A stretch of DNA of 64,000 nucleotides from Pseudomonadota bacterium (GTDB lineage: Bacteria > Pseudomonadota > Alphaproteobacteria > Rhizobiales > Hyphomicrobiaceae), in NCBI GenBank assembly GCA_023423275.1, contig JAFAFW010000031.1:19333-83332 (forward strand). The letters are read 5' to 3'. Under the pieces are notes generated by a model, which was given only the letters and a program-made list of their open reading frames with translations, was not told where the DNA came from and did no database searches. Positions 59,088-64,000 of the stretch are shown here, piece by piece. The translations under genes and the position numbers were made by a program. Numbering within the stretch: the stretch's first letter is position 1; each line of letters starts with the position of its first letter.

Positions 59088-62000
59088 ATGCCCAGCTTTT
59101 TCATCGACCGGCCGATCTTTGCCTGGGTGGTCGCGATTTTCATCATGATCGCTGGCGCGATCGCGATTCCGCTTCTTCCGGTTGCGCAGTATCCGAAGGT
59201 CGCGCCGCCGCAGATCACGGTGCAGACCAACTTCCCGGGCGCGTCGCCAGAGGACATCTATCAATCGGTGACGCGGCCGATCGAGGAAGAGCTCAACGGC
59301 GTTCCGGGGCTGCTCTACTTCGAGTCGACGTCGGAAGCCTCGGGCCGCATCAACATCACGATCACCTTTAATCCCGGCACGCCGATCGGCGAGGCGCAGG
59401 TCGAGGTTCAGAACCGCATCAGCCGCGTCGAATCGCGCTTGCCGCAAGCGGTCGTGCAGCAGGGGATGCGCATCGAGCAGGCAGGCACCGGGTTCCTGCT
59501 CGTCATCGCACTGCGCTCAACGGACGGATCGTCCGATGCCGTTGGGCTGGGCGACTACATGAACCGCAACGTGATCGGCGAGGTGCGGCGTATCCCCGGC
59601 GTCGGCAGCGCGCAGCTTTTCGCGACGCAGCGGTCGATGCGGATCTGGATGGATCCGGACAAGATGGTCGGTCTCAAGCTGACGTCGGCGGACATCATCG
59701 CGGCTATCCGTGCACAGAATGCCCAGGTCGCGGCAGGCCGGATTGGGGCACAGCCCAATCCTTTGACACAGCAGATATCGGCGACGGTTCTCGTGCAGGG
59801 CCAGTTGTCGACGCCGGAAGCGTTCGGCGCCATCGTGCTGCGAGCCAATCCCGACGGCTCGTCGGTGCGGCTGCGCGATGTCGCCACGGTTGAGATCGGC
59901 GGCGAGAGCTACAATTTCTCGACGCGCCTGAACCGTCAGCCGACGGCTGCCATCGGCGTGCAGTTGTCACCGACCGGTAATGCGCTATCCACGTCGCAGG
60001 CCATTCACGCCAAGATGGATGAGCTGGCCCGCTTCTTCCCGCCGGGGATCGAGTACAGCATTCCTTACGATACTTCGCCGTTCGTGGAGGTCTCGATCGA
60101 GAAGGTGCTGCACACGTTGCTGGAAGCGATGGTGCTGGTCTTCCTGGTGATGTTCCTGTTCTTGCAGAATTTCCGGTACACGCTGATTCCGACGATCGTT
60201 GTTCCCGTCGCACTGCTCGGCACGTGCGCCGTGATGCTTGCGACCGGCTTTTCCATCAACGTGCTGACCATGTTCGCGATGGTGCTGGCGATTGGCATTC
60301 TGGTCGACGACGCCATCGTGGTGGTGGAGAACGTCGAGCGCATCATGGCCGAGGAGGGGTTGTCTCCGCGGCAGGCGACGCGCAAGGCCATGGGGCAGAT
60401 CACCGGTGCGATCATCGGCATTACGCTGGTGCTGACGGCGGTGTTCGTGCCGATGGCATTCTTCCCCGGCGCTGTCGGCATCATCTATCAGCAGTTCAGT
60501 CTGACGATGGTGGTCTCGATCCTGTTCTCGGGCTTCCTCGCCCTGTCGCTGACACCGGCACTGTGCGCGACGTTCCTCAAGCCGATTGCGCAAGGTCACC
60601 ACGAGAAGCGTGGCTTCTTCGGCTGGTTCAACCGGAGTTTCGACCGGACATCGCGACGTTACAGCGGGCTCGTGAGCGGTGTCGTGCAGCGTTCCGGGCG
60701 GTTCATGATCATCTATCTCGCACTGCTTGCCGGATTGGGCTGGGCTTACCTGAGATTGCCGAGCGCGTTTCTGCCGAACGAGGATCAGGGTTATTTGCTT
60801 GTCGACATTCAGGCGCCTCCGGAAGCCAGTGCCAGCCGGACGTTTGAGGTCGTGCAGCAGGTCGAGAATATCTTCCTTGCGGAAGAGGCGGTGGAACGCG
60901 TATTCGCGATTTCGGGGTTCAGTTTCTCGGGCGCAGGTCAGAATGCGGCGCTCGCTTTCGTGACGCTGAAGGATTGGAGTGTGCGCGGGCCGGAAAATTC
61001 GGCTCCGGCCATCGCCGCGCGGGCCAATGGCAAGCTCATGCAGTTGAAAGACGCCATCACGTTTGCGCTGTCGCCTCCATCGATCCAGGGCTTGGGAACG
61101 ACGAGTGGCTTCACCTTCCGGCTTCAGGATCGCGGCGGTGTCGGCCAGGCGGCGCTTGCCGCAGCCAGGGATCAGCTTCTGGCCGAGGGGAGAAAAAGTC
61201 CCATTCTGGCAGGGCTGCGTGTCGAAGGCTTGCCGGATGCCGCGCAGGTGATGCTCGTCATAGACCGGGAGAAGGCGAACACGTTCGGCGTGACGTTTGC
61301 CGATATCAACTCGACCATCTCGGTCAATCTCGGATCGAGTTACGTCAACGACTTCCCGAATGCCGGCCGCATGCAGCGCGTCACGGTGCAAGCCGCCGAT
61401 GGGCAACGGATGCAGACGTCGGATCTTCTCAATCTCAACGTTCGTAATGCGAGCGGCGGCATGGTGCCTCTGTCGGCATTCGCGCGCGTCGAATGGCAGA
61501 AAGGACCGGCCCAGATCGTTGGCTATAACGGATACCCGTCAGTGCGTATCGGCGGGCAGGCCGGGCCCGGATATTCGTCGGGTGATGCGATCGCCGAGAT
61601 GGAGCGGCTTGCTGCGAGCCTTCCGCCCGGCTTCGGATACGAATGGACGGGCCAGTCATTGCAGGAAATCCAATCGGGCTCGCAGGCGCCTTACCTGATC
61701 GCGCTCAGCATCGTGTTCGTGTTCCTGCTGCTTGCGGCGCTGTACGAGAGCTGGTCGATCCCGCTGTCGGTGATGCTCGTCGTGCCGCTCGGCGTCATCG
61801 GATCGGTTCTCGCGGTGACGTTCCGCGGTATGCCGAATGACGTTTACTTCATGGTCGGCCTGATCGCGATCATCGGGTTGTCGGCAAAGAATGCCATCCT
61901 GATCATCGAGTTCGCGAAGGATCTGCGCGCCGAAGGCAAATCCGTGTTCGATGCGACGGTCGAGGCCGCGCACCTGAGGTTCCGGCCCATTCTGATGACG

Positions 62001-62237
62001 TCGCTGGCGTTCACGCTGGGCGTCGTTCCGCTGGCGATTGCGCGCGGTGCCAGTGCGGCCAGTCAGAATGCGATCGGCACAGGCGTGCTCGGCGGTATGA
62101 TTTCGGCGACGGTTCTCGCAATCTTCTTCGTGCCGGTCTTCTTCGTATTCGTGATGAATATTTTCGGCAAAGCGGCCCAACCCGGACAGAGTGATGAGGC
62201 CGAGGGTTCGCGGGCATCGGAAGAAAGCCACGCATAA
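59088..62237 (+). CDS. RND multidrug efflux pump (AcrB/MexB, HAE-1 type)
   Basis: A 1049-residue, twelve-helix transporter. It opens MPSFFIDRPIFAWVVAIFIM, has FPGASPEDIYQSVTRPIEEELNGV in the porter domain, GILVDDAIVVVENVERIM with the proton-relay Asp-Asp (about residues 406-407), and the fourth-helix repeat GLSAKNAILIIEFAKDL with the Lys near residue 930. It exports drugs or lipophilic compounds driven by protons. It begins 25 bases after the adaptor. Full length. Confidence 0.96.
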   Translation: MPSFFIDRPIFAWVVAIFIMIAGAIAIPLLPVAQYPKVAPPQITVQTNFPGASPEDIYQSVTRPIEEELNGVPGLLYFESTSEASGRINITITFNPGTPIGEAQVEVQNRISRVESRLPQAVVQQGMRIEQAGTGFLLVIALRSTDGSSDAVGLGDYMNRNVIGEVRRIPGVGSAQLFATQRSMRIWMDPDKMVGLKLTSADIIAAIRAQNAQVAAGRIGAQPNPLTQQISATVLVQGQLSTPEAFGAIVLRANPDGSSVRLRDVATVEIGGESYNFSTRLNRQPTAAIGVQLSPTGNALSTSQAIHAKMDELARFFPPGIEYSIPYDTSPFVEVSIEKVLHTLLEAMVLVFLVMFLFLQNFRYTLIPTIVVPVALLGTCAVMLATGFSINVLTMFAMVLAIGILVDDAIVVVENVERIMAEEGLSPRQATRKAMGQITGAIIGITLVLTAVFVPMAFFPGAVGIIYQQFSLTMVVSILFSGFLALSLTPALCATFLKPIAQGHHEKRGFFGWFNRSFDRTSRRYSGLVSGVVQRSGRFMIIYLALLAGLGWAYLRLPSAFLPNEDQGYLLVDIQAPPEASASRTFEVVQQVENIFLAEEAVERVFAISGFSFSGAGQNAALAFVTLKDWSVRGPENSAPAIAARANGKLMQLKDAITFALSPPSIQGLGTTSGFTFRLQDRGGVGQAALAAARDQLLAEGRKSPILAGLRVEGLPDAAQVMLVIDREKANTFGVTFADINSTISVNLGSSYVNDFPNAGRMQRVTVQAADGQRMQTSDLLNLNVRNASGGMVPLSAFARVEWQKGPAQIVGYNGYPSVRIGGQAGPGYSSGDAIAEMERLAASLPPGFGYEWTGQSLQEIQSGSQAPYLIALSIVFVFLLLAALYESWSIPLSVMLVVPLGVIGSVLAVTFRGMPNDVYFMVGLIAIIGLSAKNAILIIEFAKDLRAEGKSVFDATVEAAHLRFRPILMTSLAFTLGVVPLAIARGASAASQNAIGTGVLGGMISATVLAIFFVPVFFVFVMNIFGKAAQPGQSDEAEGSRASEESHA

Positions 62238-62260
62238 GCGTGACCGGAGTGCACAAATAA

Positions 62261-62296
62261 ATGAGGGCGTCTTTCACGTGAAAGACGCCCTCATTG
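62261..62296. terminator. 36-bp perfect palindrome, bidirectional terminator
   Basis: AATGAGGGCGTCTTTCAC and its exact reverse complement lie back to back between the convergent efflux and autotransporter genes. The RNA forms a long stem with a tiny loop. On the minus strand it is followed by ATTTATTTG, on the plus strand by ATTGCTT, so it could end both transcripts. Confidence 0.7.
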
Positions 62297-62313
62297 CTTG
62301 CGGTCGGGAACTG

Positions 62314-64000
62314 TTACCAGCTCACCTGCAGGCCGGCGCGGCCGCCGACGGAGTTCTGGCTGCCGCGGTGCCCGTAGGAGTCTTCCTTCACCGTGAAGCC
62401 TACGCCGCCGCTCAGAGCCCAACGCTCGTTATGCCCAACGAGGTTGTAGCCGAGCACGCCCATGCCGGAGAAGCCGAGCGCGACATTGCCTTCCCAGAAG
62501 CCGACGTTACCGGCGAACCCGAACCGCTCTCCGGCGACGAGGTCGGGATTTTCCAAGGCGATCGCGATGGCAATGCCGCCGCCGAGTTCACTGAACTTGT
62601 TGAAGAGCAACCCGCCATCGGAGGCGAGGTTGCCAGACGCGTCGGTCGTCACGACTTCCAGCGGGCCACTCTGGCGAGCACGGCTTTCCGAAGAGGTGAT
62701 GCCCCCCATCGTGTAGGTATTGTAGGATGTCCCGAACACCTGCTGATTGGTCCACGTCGCTGTCGCGCCGGCACCGAAGGCTGCAGAGCCCGACGGTGCC
62801 GCCGATGCATTGTGGCCAACCGCGGTGGCGTTGTTGCCGGTCGCCTGTGCGCCCTCGCCGAATGCCGCCGAGCTGTAGCCGGTTGCACGGGAGTAATCAC
62901 CAATCGCCGTGCCGCCGTGGGATGCGTAGGCGTAAGTCCCCATTGCCACCGAGCCGGTCGCCGTAGCGCCGGTGCCGATGGCGATGCTGTCGCGGCCCGT
63001 CGCCGAGGCGCCGTAGCCGATGGCCGTTGCGCGATTGGCGCTAGCGTTGGCTCCGGTACCGACGGCGATGGTGTCGTTGGCATCGACGCCGTTGCCGGCC
63101 GCGGTTCCGATCGCGACATTGTTGCGGCCTTCGACGCCGTTGCCCGAGTAGAGGCCCATCGCGGTGTTGCCGATGCCCTGGACGGCATTGCCCGACGACA
63201 TGCCGTAGGCGCTGTTGCCGATCCCGGCGACGAAGTTGCCGGAGTCCGCGCCACCGGCGCTATTGCCGATGCCGAGAACGGCGTTGCCCGAGCCCGAGCC
63301 GAACGCGTTGTTGCTCTCGCCGGCGACCAGATTGCCAGATCCCGATCCACCGGAGCTGTTGCCGACGCCGATGACACGATTGCCGGAACCCGAACCGCTG
63401 GTGCTGTTTCCAACTCCGAGCACTTCATTGCCCGAGCCGGAACCGCTCGAGCTATTGCCGATACCAGCTACGAGATTACCGGAGCCGGTGCCGCTGGTGC
63501 TGTTGGCAAAGCCTGCGACACCGTTGCCGGACAGACTGCCGGATGCGGAATTCAGGCTGCCGAAGACGGCGTTGCCGGATCCGGAACCATAGCCGCTGTT
63601 GCCGTCGCCATAGACGAAGTTTCCTGATCCGGTGCCGCCGGCGCTGTTGCCATCGCCAGTGACAAGATTGCCGGACGCCGTGCCGCTGGAGCTATTGGCA
63701 TCGCCATCAACGCCGTTGCCCGAAAGCGAGCCAGAAGTGGAGTTGAGCGTTCCACGAAGGACGTTGCCGGAGCCCGTACCGTAAGCCGTATTGGCGCTAC
63801 CGAAGACGGCATTGCCGGACCCAGTGCCACCGGAGCTGTTGGCATCGCCCTCCACGACGTTACCGGATCCGGTGCCGCTGGAGCTGTTGCCGTCACCGAA
63901 GACGCCGTTGCCGGAGAGCGAGCCGGAGGTGGAGTTGAGGCTACCGAACACGAGGTTGCCCGCGCCCGTTCCATAAGCGGTGTTGGCGCTGCCGAAGACG
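62314..64000 (-). CDS. Trimeric autotransporter adhesin (YadA type), C-terminal part
   Basis: The C-terminal 562 residues of a protein running off the right edge. It ends in a YadA-like membrane anchor of about 90 residues (FNKFSELGGGIAIAIAL to a final Trp after GGRAGLQVS), which makes four β-strands per chain in a trimeric barrel. Before it are classic YadA head repeats of about 14 residues (TAIGYGASATG, SIAIGTGATATG). From about 63090 leftward in the protein (rightward in the window) there are 16-residue repeats of type GNxVxGxxNSxxGTGS. It is probably a surface adhesin or biofilm protein. The signal peptide lies outside the window. Confidence 0.88.
   Translation of the reverse strand, partial: VFGSANTAYGTGAGNLVFGSLNSTSGSLSGNGVFGDGNSSSGTGSGNVVEGDANSSGGTGSGNAVFGSANTAYGTGSGNVLRGTLNSTSGSLSGNGVDGDANSSSGTASGNLVTGDGNSAGGTGSGNFVYGDGNSGYGSGSGNAVFGSLNSASGSLSGNGVAGFANSTSGTGSGNLVAGIGNSSSGSGSGNEVLGVGNSTSGSGSGNRVIGVGNSSGGSGSGNLVAGESNNAFGSGSGNAVLGIGNSAGGADSGNFVAGIGNSAYGMSSGNAVQGIGNTAMGLYSGNGVEGRNNVAIGTAAGNGVDANDTIAVGTGANASANRATAIGYGASATGRDSIAIGTGATATGSVAMGTYAYASHGGTAIGDYSRATGYSSAAFGEGAQATGNNATAVGHNASAAPSGSAAFGAGATATWTNQQVFGTSYNTYTMGGITSSESRARQSGPLEVVTTDASGNLASDGGLLFNKFSELGGGIAIAIALENPDLVAGERFGFAGNVGFWEGNVALGFSGMGVLGYNLVGHNERWALSGGVGFTVKEDSYGHRGSQNSVGGRAGLQVSW
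63090..64000 (-). repeat. 48-bp (16-residue) coding repeat array with 192-bp super-period
   Basis: At least 18 successive 16-codon units GNxVxGxxNSxxGxxS without gaps. In the part nearest the window edge they are arranged in sets of four: a set has one unit ending SGSLS, then two of the type GDxNSxxGTxS, then one with a Tyr (AYGTGS or GYGSGS). That gives a 64-residue, 192-bp period. Toward the anchor the set order fades into simple 16-residue units and then the standard YadA head repeats. Confidence 0.85.

Noticed and set aside
63090..64000. Possible CRISPR array (regular 48-bp repeats)
   Set aside because: The repeats are degenerate, contiguous, without unique spacers and read as an open 16-residue protein repeat ending in a YadA anchor.
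1..64000. Search for insertion sequences, integrases, att sites, prophage or defence islands
   Set aside because: No transposase, recombinase, restriction, toxin-antitoxin or CRISPR-associated signatures were seen; the single phage-type gene (DUF3168) is isolated.

Overview
This is GC-rich (about 62-65%), densely packed chromosomal DNA from an alphaproteobacterium, most likely of the order Hyphomicrobiales. The evidence is the conserved blocks ssrA-sspB, thyA-folA-hflK-hflC-DUF2065-degP, psd-pssA, murA-DUF2948-hisD-UPF0262-phosphatase and fumC-DUF4169-RHH, and a circularly permuted two-piece tmRNA, which is typical of this class. The cytochrome bc1 genes are separate (petA, petB, petC) and not the fused cytochrome b/c1 gene of Bradyrhizobium, which argues for a relative outside that genus. 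I see no insertion sequence, integrase, CRISPR array, tRNA or rRNA.

Layout. 1-2.9 kb: acyl-CoA-type enzymes (thioesterase fragment, crotonase, VOC protein, CoA-binding protein) and a small exported protein. 2.9-6.1 kb: membrane adenylate cyclase and a membrane sulfatase/LTA-synthase-like enzyme. 6.3-15 kb: an organic-acid module with serine-glyoxylate aminotransferase, a large FAD/Fe-S 2-hydroxyacid dehydrogenase and a complete tripartite tricarboxylate transporter (TctC, TctB, TctA). An orphan DUF3168 (phage/GTA-type) gene and a 25-residue membrane peptide lie between the dehydrogenase and the transporter. 15-27 kb: bactofilin, UvrD helicase, a giant AsmA protein, an RHH/DUF4169 pair, fumarase, a CNNM/CorC protein and a SUMF1-like protein. 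27-30 kb: a NIPSNAP-cupin-SDR operon, sspB and the tmRNA gene.

30-40 kb: CPBP protease, thyA, a low-GC lipoprotein gene, folA (with no normal start codon), the hflK-hflC-DUF2065-degP membrane quality-control block, psd-pssA phospholipid synthesis and ychF. 40-48 kb: a lysozyme-fold exported protein, two tandem MaoC hydratases, a flavodoxin, a CobW-type metallochaperone, two small envelope proteins and a methionine-salvage group (mtnP, apt, zinc-ribbon protein, mtnA). 48-51 kb: the petABC operon. 51-56 kb: a 59-residue conserved protein, then murA to the phosphatase gene. 56-62 kb: a PLP aminotransferase and a TetR-controlled RND efflux pair with a clear palindromic operator. 62.3-64 kb: the C-terminal part of a trimeric autotransporter built of 16-residue repeats, running off the right edge.

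The most notable items are the split tmRNA beside the gene for its ClpXP adaptor SspB, the dihydrofolate reductase gene that lacks a standard start codon next to a foreign-looking lipoprotein gene, the two-level repeat of the autotransporter, and the orphan DUF3168/micropeptide pair. Nothing here is a clear-cut new defence or mobile system.
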